Shown here: piece after piece, positions 1-5,505 of the stretch
How positions within the stretch are numbered: the first letter of the stretch is position 1
How the letters are laid out: every line of letters starts with the position of its first letter
Assembly: GCA_947630525.1 (NCBI GenBank)
Contig: CANRHW010000090.1
Location: 1 to 6,504 of the forward strand
DNA: 6,504 nt
Origin: an uncultured Clostridia bacterium
GTDB lineage: Bacteria > Bacillota > Clostridia > UMGS1883
Direction of reading: 5' to 3'
Position numbers and translations under genes: made by a program
The notes under the pieces: model-generated
Database searches by the model: none
What the model was told of the DNA's origin: nothing
What the model saw: only the letters and a program-made list of their open reading frames with translations

Positions 1-50
1 ATTTTCTCATTTTATGCCCTTGAACTACGAACGAAAATCACCACTCGGCG

Positions 51-88
51 GCGTCGGGGCAAAGCCCGTCTTTGCTCTGACGCTTTTT
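51..88 (+). terminator. Candidate intrinsic terminator of a gene left of the window
   Basis: A 14-bp stem (51-64 with 70-83) closes a 5-nt loop CCCGT and is followed at once by five T. Two of the 14 pairs are G-T, which would be G-U wobbles in a + strand transcript but A-C mismatches on the other strand, so the structure suits rightward transcription. It would end an upstream gene that lies outside the window. The T-run is short and also pairs with 94-100 in a second small hairpin, so this could equally be part of the surrounding repeat. Confidence 0.45.
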
Positions 89-223
89 CATAAGAAAAAG
101 GTCATCGCGCGAGGGCTTGCCCCTCCTTTTTTCGCAAAAGGTCACGCTGCGCTCCGGCTATTCGGGCGGTTAAGCCGCCCTCATAACGCCTCCGCTTGCT
201 ACCAACCTTTTGCGAGCTGGGGC

Positions 224-252
224 CCCCACAAACAATTAAATTGTTTGTGGGG
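224..252. repeat. 29-nt perfect palindrome
   Basis: Arms CCCCACAAACAATT (224-237) and AATTGTTTGTGGGG (239-252) match perfectly around a single central A. In RNA it would make a long hairpin with a small AT loop. There is no T-run after the right arm (AAAAGG follows), so it is not an intrinsic terminator in the + direction. On the - strand the hairpin is followed by GGCCCC, so it is not one there either. It may be a cruciform-forming site, a protein-binding site or the core of an intergenic repeat. Confidence 0.8.
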
Positions 253-259
253 AAAAGGA

Positions 260-327
260 GGAACAGCGGCGCGAGCCATTGTTCCGATTTTATAGAAATC
301 GGAACAAGCGATGCAACGCTTGTTCCG
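260..327. repeat. Alternating GGAACA / TGTTCC array
   Basis: GGAACA begins at 260, TGTTCC at 280, GGAACA at 301 and TGTTCC at 321, so four copies alternate in orientation every 20-21 bp. Two overlapping stronger stems arise from this: TTGTTCCGATTT (279-290) with AAATCGGAACAA (296-307), and CGGAACAAGCG (300-310) with CGCTTGTTCCG (317-327). The two cannot form at the same time because both use 300-307. Function unknown. Confidence 0.75.
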
Positions 328-412
328 ACGTCGTTCTGCGCGATTTTTTCGGCCGGCCCCATGCACCCATGTTGCATAGCCATTTTTTCATTGAGAATTA
401 GCGTGACGCGTC

Positions 413-426
413 GGAGACATGTCTCC
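413..426. repeat. 14-nt perfect palindrome GGAGACATGTCTCC
   Basis: The sequence equals its own reverse complement over 14 bases and sits about 67 bp upstream of the -35 box at 493. It could be an operator for a dimeric regulator of the downstream surface-protein gene, or simply part of the repeat-rich region. No regulator family is recognised from it. Confidence 0.5.
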
Positions 427-492
427 CTGCCGCGCTGTGAACAATTCCACAATATGTTTACCAAATGTTAATTTTTTATTACATATAATTGA

Positions 493-521
493 TTGACAAC
501 AATAAAAAAATATGGTATTAT
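493..521 (+). promoter_or_regulatory. Sigma-A type promoter of the surface-protein gene
   Basis: TTGACA (493-498), a 17-nt spacer and TATTAT (516-521) match the housekeeping consensus at 11 of 12 positions. The sequence just upstream (466-492) is AT-rich and could act as an UP element. Transcription would begin near 528, giving a leader of roughly 39 nt before the ATG at 567. Confidence 0.85.
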
Positions 522-553
522 AAATTATAGATGCGTTACAGATATATTGAGAT

Positions 554-560
554 GGGAGGT
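554..560 (+). promoter_or_regulatory. Shine-Dalgarno site choosing the ATG at 567
   Basis: GGGAGGT lies 6-7 nt before the ATG at 567. The in-frame ATG at 531 would sit only a few bases from the predicted transcription start and has no binding site, and using it would put an unlikely polar extension in front of the signal peptide. Confidence 0.8.
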
Positions 561-566
561 ACATCA

Positions 567-3320
567 ATGTACAGAATGAAAAAGTTTTTAGCCGCGCTTT
601 TAGCTGCGATAATGGCGGTTTGCATACTGCCGTGCATATGCGCAAGCGCCACGCTTACTTACTCGGACTATAATTTTACAAAGAGCTCCGGCACCGTAGC
701 GGGGTATCTTGGCTACGGCGCGAACGTGGCCATTCCCGACACCATAAATAACACTAAGGTAAAGGCGATTGGCGACGACGCTTTTGCCAACAACTACAAT
801 CTTGTGAGCGTCAGCATACCGTCGACTGTGACCAAAATAGGCAACAGCGCTTTTGAGGGCTGCTATAATCTGGAAAAGGTATACATTCCCTCCAGCGTTA
901 CGTCTATTTCTTCGACCGCCTTTGACAACTGCCCCTCTTTGGTCATATACTACAGCAGCTCCAGCTCTACGGCATACAAATATGCCGGCAATAACGGTAT
1001 TGAGCGCAAATCCGGCACTGCCAGTACCGTAAAAGTGACCTTTAACGCTAACAGCGGCTCGGTTTCGCCTACGAGCATGACTGTTACCCGCAACTTTGAA
1101 TACGGCGAGCTGCCCGTCCCCACCCGCAGCAATTACACCTTTGACGGCTGGTACACTTCCGCCAGCGGCGGCGATTTGATCACCGCGGATTCTCTGGTGG
1201 AAAAGACTTCATCCCACACGCTATACGCTCACTGGATAAGGGGCGCGGCCTCGTCGCTGGCCATTGAGACCCTTGCTCCCGGCGAGACGACTACCACATC
1301 CATTGTGCTCCAGGGGCGGTTGACCTCAATAGGGGCCTATACCGTAAAGCAGATACGCTATGAGGTTTATCTTGAAAGGCTCGACAGAACCGCTACCGTA
1401 AAGCATGATCGGACAAGCGGCTTTAAAGCGGGCACCACGTATGCTATGACAGTGACCGGCCTTCAGCCCGGCGACAAGGGCCGATACAGAGCCGTGGTCG
1501 AGGACAACGGCGGCAATGTCAATAGCGGAAGCTGGATGAACTTCAGCTTGCTGGATTCATCAGCAATAACGGCTAAGGTCACCTTTGAACCCAACGGCGG
1601 CACACTGCCCAGCGGCCAAACGACCAAGACCGTGGTTTACAACTCCACCTATGGCAATCTGCCCGAACCCGTTTGGAGCAATCATACCTTTACCGGCTGG
1701 TACACCGAAAAGAGCGGCGGCACTTTGGTCAGCTCCGAAACGCCCGTGACCCGTACCGACGATCATACGCTTTATGCTCATTGGGTAAACGGCACGGCGA
1801 CCAGACCCGTGGTAGTGACCGAAAGTGCCTCCGATATAGGCACTAACAGGGTTACGCTTTCCGGCCGGGTAACCTCCGGCACCGGAGTGACTGAGTTTGG
1901 CTTTAAGGTGCAGGACCGCATCAGCGGCAAAGAGTCCACATACCGGCTCAGCGAGCCCGCTTATTCCGTCAATAAGAGTTACACCCTTAACATTGGCAAT
2001 CTTGAACCGGGCACTGCTTATACATATTACGCCTACGCGGTCAATACCGCTGGCACCGGAGTTGGCAGTTCAAAGGGCTTTACAACGTCCAACAGCGCCC
2101 AGGTCTACACCGTGACCTTTAATCCCGGCAGCGGCACTCTGCCCAGCGACCAGAGAACCAAGACGGTTTATTTCGGCGAGCTTTACGGCGAGCTGCCCGT
2201 TCCCACAAGGAGCGGCTACACCTTTGAGGGCTGGTTCACCGCCAGCAGCGGAGGCACCGAGGTCACCGCGAAAACGGTGATGAACAGAACCGAAAGTCAC
2301 ACGCTTTACGCCCATTGGAAGGCCGGCGAGGCCGTGGCGCCCACTGTCGTTACCAACCAGGCCACCGTGCAGGTATATCAAGACAGCTCCACCAAGGAGT
2401 ACAGGGCGATGGCGGTTTTGTCAGGCACCATCAGCGCTACGGGCAATACCGCCGTAACGGAGTTCGGCTTTGAGTTGACCGTCCCCGGCAAAGGTACCGC
2501 AACAGCGGCGGTCAACGGCTTTAATCCCGCCCAGGGGGCGACAAATCAGTTGACGCTGAATAATATTCCGCTGGAAACCACCTGCCAGTACAGGGCTTAC
2601 GCCGTTAATTCGGCGGGCAAGTCCTACGGCGACATGGTATCCTTTACAACGCCATCCGAAACGGGGGAAATAACCGTTACCTTTGAACCCGGCCAGGGAG
2701 CCACGGTCGACACTCCCAGCAAGAAGGTTACGCCCGGTCAGGCTTACGGCGCTCTGCCAAAGGCCACCCGCGACGGTTACACTTTTGACGGCTGGTATAC
2801 TCAGGCCGAGGGCGGCAGCCTTGTGACCGAGCTCAGCACCGTTACTCAGAATACAAACCATACGCTTTACGCTCACTGGACGCAGAACGCCGTTCAGCCC
2901 ACCGAGAGCGACTACACTGTCGACAGCCTTGATTTCGTTGCCGGCGGGCCGGTAAACGGAGCGATATATGCCGAGGCGGCCGTGACCAAAAAGACGGAGC
3001 GCGACGGCAAAGACACCCTTGTTATCGCCGCTTATAAGGACGGCGTTATGGTGGATATGACTTATATGAAGGGCAGCTTCGCCAAGGATCAGACGGTCGT
3101 ATTCGGCGGCAGGCTTGCCGTGACCGATGGCTGTACGGTAAGGGCCTTTGTATGGGACAGCATCAGCGGCATGGTTCCTCTCAGCAACGCCATTGAAAAG
3201 GCTATGGACGGCAGCGTTGTGCAGCAGCCGGCCCAGACTCAGGCCGCGTATGAGGAGATTTCCGACTTTGACGCGGGCGATGGACAGATTGTAGATTTTA
3301 TGGACTTGACATTTGAATGA
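567..3320 (+). CDS. Secreted modular surface protein: LRR_5, four InlB B / Flg_new repeats, Fn3-like spacers
   Basis: A 917-residue exported protein. Residues 1-28 form a signal peptide: basic MYRMKK, a hydrophobic core, and likely cleavage after the ASA at 26-28. Residues about 32-148 are a BspA-type leucine-rich segment with the recurring pattern I-P-x-x-V-x-x-I-x-x-x-A-F-x-x-C. Four Listeria/Bacteroides repeats follow (155-223, 336-406, 514-584, 702-771), each running from VTF through a YTFDGWYT-like centre to HTLYAHW. They are separated by three spacers of 107-117 residues whose ends (for example YAYAVNTAG...FTT) resemble fibronectin type III strands. The C-terminal part (772-917) holds a probable beta-sandwich with VRAFVWDSISGMVPLSN (858-874) and an acidic tail. 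I see no LPXTG, SLH or dockerin, so it may be released or held non-covalently. A role in adhesion or polysaccharide contact is inferred from these families; no catalytic domain is visible. It has its own promoter and terminator. Confidence 0.9.
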   Translation: MYRMKKFLAALLAAIMAVCILPCICASATLTYSDYNFTKSSGTVAGYLGYGANVAIPDTINNTKVKAIGDDAFANNYNLVSVSIPSTVTKIGNSAFEGCYNLEKVYIPSSVTSISSTAFDNCPSLVIYYSSSSSTAYKYAGNNGIERKSGTASTVKVTFNANSGSVSPTSMTVTRNFEYGELPVPTRSNYTFDGWYTSASGGDLITADSLVEKTSSHTLYAHWIRGAASSLAIETLAPGETTTTSIVLQGRLTSIGAYTVKQIRYEVYLERLDRTATVKHDRTSGFKAGTTYAMTVTGLQPGDKGRYRAVVEDNGGNVNSGSWMNFSLLDSSAITAKVTFEPNGGTLPSGQTTKTVVYNSTYGNLPEPVWSNHTFTGWYTEKSGGTLVSSETPVTRTDDHTLYAHWVNGTATRPVVVTESASDIGTNRVTLSGRVTSGTGVTEFGFKVQDRISGKESTYRLSEPAYSVNKSYTLNIGNLEPGTAYTYYAYAVNTAGTGVGSSKGFTTSNSAQVYTVTFNPGSGTLPSDQRTKTVYFGELYGELPVPTRSGYTFEGWFTASSGGTEVTAKTVMNRTESHTLYAHWKAGEAVAPTVVTNQATVQVYQDSSTKEYRAMAVLSGTISATGNTAVTEFGFELTVPGKGTATAAVNGFNPAQGATNQLTLNNIPLETTCQYRAYAVNSAGKSYGDMVSFTTPSETGEITVTFEPGQGATVDTPSKKVTPGQAYGALPKATRDGYTFDGWYTQAEGGSLVTELSTVTQNTNHTLYAHWTQNAVQPTESDYTVDSLDFVAGGPVNGAIYAEAAVTKKTERDGKDTLVIAAYKDGVMVDMTYMKGSFAKDQTVVFGGRLAVTDGCTVRAFVWDSISGMVPLSNAIEKAMDGSVVQQPAQTQAAYEEISDFDAGDGQIVDFMDLTFE
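1029..2879 (+). repeat. Four in-frame Flg_new (InlB B-type) coding repeats
   Basis: The units lie at 1029-1235, 1572-1784, 2106-2318 and 2670-2879, each 69-71 codons and each ending in the identical heptapeptide HTLYAHW. The codons for that heptapeptide differ between copies (for example CAC or CAT, CTA or CTT, TAC or TAT, GCT or GCC), so these are old duplications kept alike at protein level, not recent tandem copies. Unit starts are separated by 543, 534 and 564 bp, which defines a larger two-module period together with the spacers. Confidence 0.85.
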
Positions 3321-3324
3321 ACTG

Positions 3325-3358
3325 AGGCGGGGGCAAAGCCCCCGCCTGTTTATTTTTT
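3325..3358 (+). terminator. Intrinsic terminator after the surface-protein gene
   Basis: AGGCGGGGGC (3325-3334) pairs perfectly with GCCCCCGCCT (3338-3347) around an AAA loop, followed by TGTTTATTTTTT. It starts 5 nt after the stop codon and separates this unit from the folate operon. Confidence 0.93.
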
Positions 3359-3377
3359 GATATAGAGCATATTCCTA

Positions 3378-3406
3378 TTGACAAAACCGGGATTTTATGT
3401 TATTAT
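3378..3406 (+). promoter_or_regulatory. Sigma-A type promoter of the folT-folC operon
   Basis: TTGACA (3378-3383), a 17-nt spacer and TATTAT (3401-3406), the same hexamers and spacing as the promoter at 493-521. The start would be near 3413, so the transcript begins essentially at the first pairing bases of the riboswitch, which strongly supports both assignments. Confidence 0.88.
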
Positions 3407-3413
3407 CTTCTAT

Positions 3414-3525
3414 GCAAAGTAGGATCGAGCGCGTTAAGTGAGAGAGGAACGGGAAGTTGTCCTTTCTACGAAGAGAGCAAGGCCGGGAGTTGAGCTTTCG
3501 CGGTGCGCGGTCCGCATTCCGTTGC
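3414..3525 (+). promoter_or_regulatory. Tetrahydrofolate (THF) riboswitch aptamer
   Basis: The sequence follows the known THF (folE/folT motif) aptamer: AGTAG, GCGTTAAGTG, ACGAAG, CGCGGTG and GCATTCC occur in that order. Helices that can be drawn are P1 GCAA/TTGC (3414-3417 with 3522-3525); P2 3423-3430 with 3505-3512 (one U-G pair and one A-G mismatch); P3 3441-3448 with 3460-3467 (8 bp, one G-U); and P4 GAGAGC/GCTTTC (3473-3478 with 3494-3499). The pseudoknot is GGAA (3452-3455) in the P3 loop with TTCC (3517-3520). P4 carries a 15-nt loop, larger than the tetraloop I recall for the Eubacterium siraeum aptamer. It senses reduced folate and should repress the transporter and polyglutamylase genes downstream; this role fits the genes it precedes. 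Confidence 0.9.
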
Positions 3526-3548
3526 TACGAAAAGAATAATGTTTCGCC

Positions 3549-3590
3549 TGTCCCGCCGGGGTGGGCGGTCCGCTGCCGGACATCCTTTTT
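3549..3590 (+). terminator. Probable riboswitch expression platform with terminator hairpin
   Basis: GTCCG (3568-3572), loop CTGC and CGGAC (3577-3581) form a tight hairpin followed by ATCC and five T (3586-3590); a second T6 run lies at 3598-3603. Alternative pairings compete for it: TGTCC (3549-3553) with GGACA (3578-3582), and CCGCC (3553-3557) with GGCGG (3564-3568). Position between aptamer and folT, plus the T-run, points to regulated transcription termination. The stem is short and four bases separate it from the T-run, so control at another level remains possible. Confidence 0.55.
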
Positions 3591-3623
3591 GTAGTGATTT
3601 TTTACAGAAAGGGTGTTTTATTT

Positions 3624-4154
3624 ATGAAAAAATCCTTGTCCGTCAAAAAGCTCGTGATAACGGCTCTGCTCATGGCGATGAGCATTGTACTGACCCGTTA
3701 TCTGGGCATCACCACCGACCTTGTGAAAATCAATTTCGGCTTCCTTCCGCTGACGGTGGCCGCCATACTTTACGGGCCGGTGTGGGGCGGCTGCACCTTC
3801 GCCGTCTCCGACATTGTGGGTATGCTTATCGCCGGCGGAGGAAAGACCTATTTTCCGCTGTTCACGGTCAGCGAGTTCCTCTACGGCGTGGCTTACGGCC
3901 TTATACTGCACAAGCGGGAAAAAAGCCTGAAAAACGTTTCTTTGGCAGTGGTTTTGACCACCCTGGTCATAAACCTGATGATAACGCCGGTGTGGAATAT
4001 GCTTTATATGAAGCTCATCGTGGGCCAGACCATGACCTACTGGGCGGTGGTCTCGGTGAAGATACTGCCGGCGGCCATACTCGCGCCCGTGAAAATAGCT
4101 TCAATTTACCTGCTTTGGCGCTACGCCGGCAGGAGCCTTGAAAAATACGCCTAA
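3624..4154 (+). CDS. folT: Folate ECF transporter S component FolT
   Basis: A 176-residue integral membrane protein that would be the substrate-binding (S) component of an energy-coupling factor folate importer. It needs the shared EcfA/EcfA'/EcfT module, which is not in this window. About six hydrophobic segments can be placed, roughly at 8-27, 37-50, 54-71, 77-95, 104-128 and 138-167. Segment one holds A14-L-L-M-A18, the AxxxA-type motif with which S components contact EcfT, followed by R25. The stretch FLPLTVAAILYGPVWGG (40-56), then a D-I-V-G turn (63-66) and Y-F-P-L-F-T (76-81), is typical of the FolT family. The ATG at 3624 is chosen because AAAGGG (3608-3613) lies upstream at about 10 nt; the in-frame GTG at 3561 lies within the terminator hairpin region and would spoil the N-terminus. 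The THF riboswitch upstream and folC downstream independently support folate as the substrate. It ends in tandem stops TAA TAG. Confidence 0.92.
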   Translation: MKKSLSVKKLVITALLMAMSIVLTRYLGITTDLVKINFGFLPLTVAAILYGPVWGGCTFAVSDIVGMLIAGGGKTYFPLFTVSEFLYGVAYGLILHKREKSLKNVSLAVVLTTLVINLMITPVWNMLYMKLIVGQTMTYWAVVSVKILPAAILAPVKIASIYLLWRYAGRSLEKYA

Positions 4155-4169
4155 TAGGAAGTGGCTTTG

Positions 4170-5405
4170 ATGTCTGAATTTACTTCGTACGCCAACAGCT
4201 TCCAGACCGTGATAAGTCTAAGTCTGGGGAGGATATCGGCCCTGCTCGATATGTCCGGCAATCCCCAGGACCGCTGCCGCTGCGTCCACGTGGGCGGCAC
4301 CAACGGCAAGGGCTCGGTCTGCGCCTTTCTGGAAGCAATGCTCATGGCCGCGGGACTGAGGGTAGGGAAGTACACCTCGCCTAACCTCATACGGGTAAAC
4401 GAGCGAATAACCGTTAACGGCGCACCCATTCCCGACGTGGAGCTGGAACCCCTGCTTGAAAAAATAGGCCGCCGGTGCCTGAACGTGAAAGAGAGACTGG
4501 GTGAAATGCCCTCACAGTTCGAGGTGTGGACGGCGGCGGCCTTTGAGTATTTTGCGGCCCAAGGCTGCGATATAGTGCTGCTGGAGGTGGGCATGGGCGG
4601 CGAGTTTGACGCTACCAACGTCATAAAGTCCAATCTGGCGGCTGCGCTGACACGGATAGACCTGGATCACTGCGCCTATCTGGGCAATACCGTCGAGGAG
4701 ATAGCCCGCACCAAATGCGGCATAATAAAGGCGGGCTGCCCCGTGGTGACCGTCCGCCAAAGCTCCGGCGTTGACCGGGTGATAGAGGCAATAGCCGCCG
4801 AAAAGGGCAGCCCCCTGAGCGTGGCAGAGGTTCCGGCCCCAATTGGCTTTGAGGGCATATACGAGCTTATGGACTACGGCGGGCGGCGGCTGCGCTGCGG
4901 CCTGGGCGGCCCTCATCAGCTCGAAAACGCCGCCATTGCCATACGGACGGCGGAGGCGCTTGGTCTTGACGGCGAAAGCATATGCCGGGGCATAGAAAAC
5001 GCCCGCCACCCCGCCCGGCTGGAAAGGCTGGCCCCGGACCTGATTTTTGACGGGGCCCACAATCCAAACGGCGTGGCGGCCCTCGTCGCCGCCCTGGACA
5101 GATATTTCCCCGGACAGCGGCAGACGGTCGTCTTTGCCTGCATGGGGGATAAGGATATTCTGCCCTCGCTGAAAATGCTAAGCTCCCCCCGGCGGAATTT
5201 TATTTTTACCGAGGTGACCGGCAACCCCCGCTCCATGAAGGCCGGCGACCTGCGCCGCAAGGCCCGTGAGGCCGGAATAGACGGGGCCGAGGCCCCAAAT
5301 CTGACCGCCGCCGTAAGGCTGGCCCGCCTGGGCGGGCGGCCCACGGTGATATGCGGCTCCCTGTATCTGTACGAGACCGCCCCGGAGGCGGCCGCTGAAA
5401 TTTAG
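4170..5405 (+). CDS. folC: Folylpolyglutamate synthase (Mur ligase family)
   Basis: A 411-residue cytoplasmic ATP-dependent ligase that adds gamma-linked glutamates to tetrahydrofolates; many bacterial homologues also make dihydrofolate from dihydropteroate, which the sequence alone does not settle. Landmarks in order: GRISALLDMSGNPQD (20-34), the P-loop GGTNGKGS (42-49), TSPNLIRVNERI (69-80), EVGMGGEFDATNV (139-151), K182 in TKCGIIKAG at the usual carbamylated-lysine position, HPARLE (280-285), DGAHNPNG (294-301) opening the C-terminal domain, and CGSLYLYE (395-402). All expected motifs are intact and the length is near the family norm of about 420. The ATG at 4170 is preferred: AGGAAG (4156-4161) sits at a usable distance, while the in-frame GTG at 4161 overlaps that site. 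It lies 15 nt after folT and shares its promoter and riboswitch. No hairpin terminator is visible after it. Codons are distinctly more GC-rich than in the surface-protein genes. Confidence 0.96.
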   Translation: MSEFTSYANSFQTVISLSLGRISALLDMSGNPQDRCRCVHVGGTNGKGSVCAFLEAMLMAAGLRVGKYTSPNLIRVNERITVNGAPIPDVELEPLLEKIGRRCLNVKERLGEMPSQFEVWTAAAFEYFAAQGCDIVLLEVGMGGEFDATNVIKSNLAAALTRIDLDHCAYLGNTVEEIARTKCGIIKAGCPVVTVRQSSGVDRVIEAIAAEKGSPLSVAEVPAPIGFEGIYELMDYGGRRLRCGLGGPHQLENAAIAIRTAEALGLDGESICRGIENARHPARLERLAPDLIFDGAHNPNGVAALVAALDRYFPGQRQTVVFACMGDKDILPSLKMLSSPRRNFIFTEVTGNPRSMKAGDLRRKAREAGIDGAEAPNLTAAVRLARLGGRPTVICGSLYLYETAPEAAAEI

Positions 5406-5444
5406 TTAAGATGTACAATTTGCGAAAAACAGCCCCGCCACCCC

Positions 5445-5473
5445 TTGACAAATATGTGCAATTAGTATATAAT
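5445..5473 (+). promoter_or_regulatory. Consensus sigma-A promoter of the downstream secreted-protein gene
   Basis: TTGACA (5445-5450), 17-nt spacer, TATAAT (5468-5473): a full match to the housekeeping consensus. The start would be near 5480, giving a 26-nt leader with AAAGGAG (5491-5497) 8 nt before the ATG at 5506. Confidence 0.9.
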
Positions 5474-5475
5474 TG
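5459..5475. repeat. Inverted repeat CAATTA/TAATTG over the -10 box
   Basis: CAATTA (5459-5464) and TAATTG (5470-5475) are perfect 6-bp arms around GTATA, covering the -10 hexamer. A related stretch ATGTACAATTTG (5411-5422) resembles ATGTGCAATTAG (5454-5465) at 10 of 12 positions. It could be an operator pair, but AT-rich promoter DNA yields such symmetry by chance. Confidence 0.35.
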
Positions 5476-5505
5476 TGTTATAGTTTTTAAAAAGGAGAGA
5501 GATAC

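Larger units (their letters stand above)
1..492. other. Gene-poor, structure-rich intergenic region
   Basis: No reading frame here has a credible start, Shine-Dalgarno site or recognisable protein; the short frames run through palindromes on both strands. The stretch is instead dense in inverted repeats. Besides the separately listed elements there is an 11-bp perfect inverted repeat (TCGCAAAAGGT at 132-142, ACCTTTTGCGA at 205-215) enclosing a small GGGCGG/CCGCCC hairpin (164-180), a 7-bp stem CTTTTTC/GAAAAAG at 83-100, and ATGCA/TGCAT at 361-377. The AAAAGGTCA motif occurs twice (96-104 and 136-144). Such a make-up resembles a dispersed intergenic repeat, or the decayed remains of one or more such elements, but a structured RNA cannot be excluded. 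The final 60 bases become AT-rich and serve as the upstream part of the next promoter. Confidence 0.6.

Noticed and set aside
436..451. TGTGAACAATTCCACA as a catabolite-response (cre) or lac-type operator
   Set aside because: It lacks the central CG of cre consensus and the likeness to lac operator is partial, so no named regulator can be assigned.
14..471. Short open frames of about 90-120 codons on both strands in the left intergenic region
   Set aside because: They lack Shine-Dalgarno sites, overlap each other on opposite strands, run through perfect palindromes and encode Cys/Arg/Pro-rich sequence without domain character.
531..566. Upstream in-frame ATG at 531 as the start of the surface protein
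   Set aside because: It lies within a few bases of the predicted transcription start, has no ribosome site and would add 12 residues ahead of a well-formed signal peptide; the ATG at 567 has GGGAGGT.
1029..2879. Spaced repeats that might suggest a CRISPR-like array
   Set aside because: The units are about 210 bp, diverged at synonymous sites and in frame, so they are protein-domain repeats.
3561..3623. GTG at 3561 as the start of folT
   Set aside because: It falls in the riboswitch expression platform between its hairpin arms and would put 21 residues without family resemblance before the normal N-terminus.
3503..4141. Long alternative + strand frame over the riboswitch and folT
   Set aside because: It overlaps folT in another frame, is Arg/His/Gly-rich and begins inside the aptamer; folT has full family features.
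5406..5444. Terminator after folC
   Set aside because: I found no stem followed by a T-run in this stretch.
4161..5451. Several - strand frames within folC
   Set aside because: They are antisense shadows produced by GC-rich codon bias; folC carries every family motif on the + strand.
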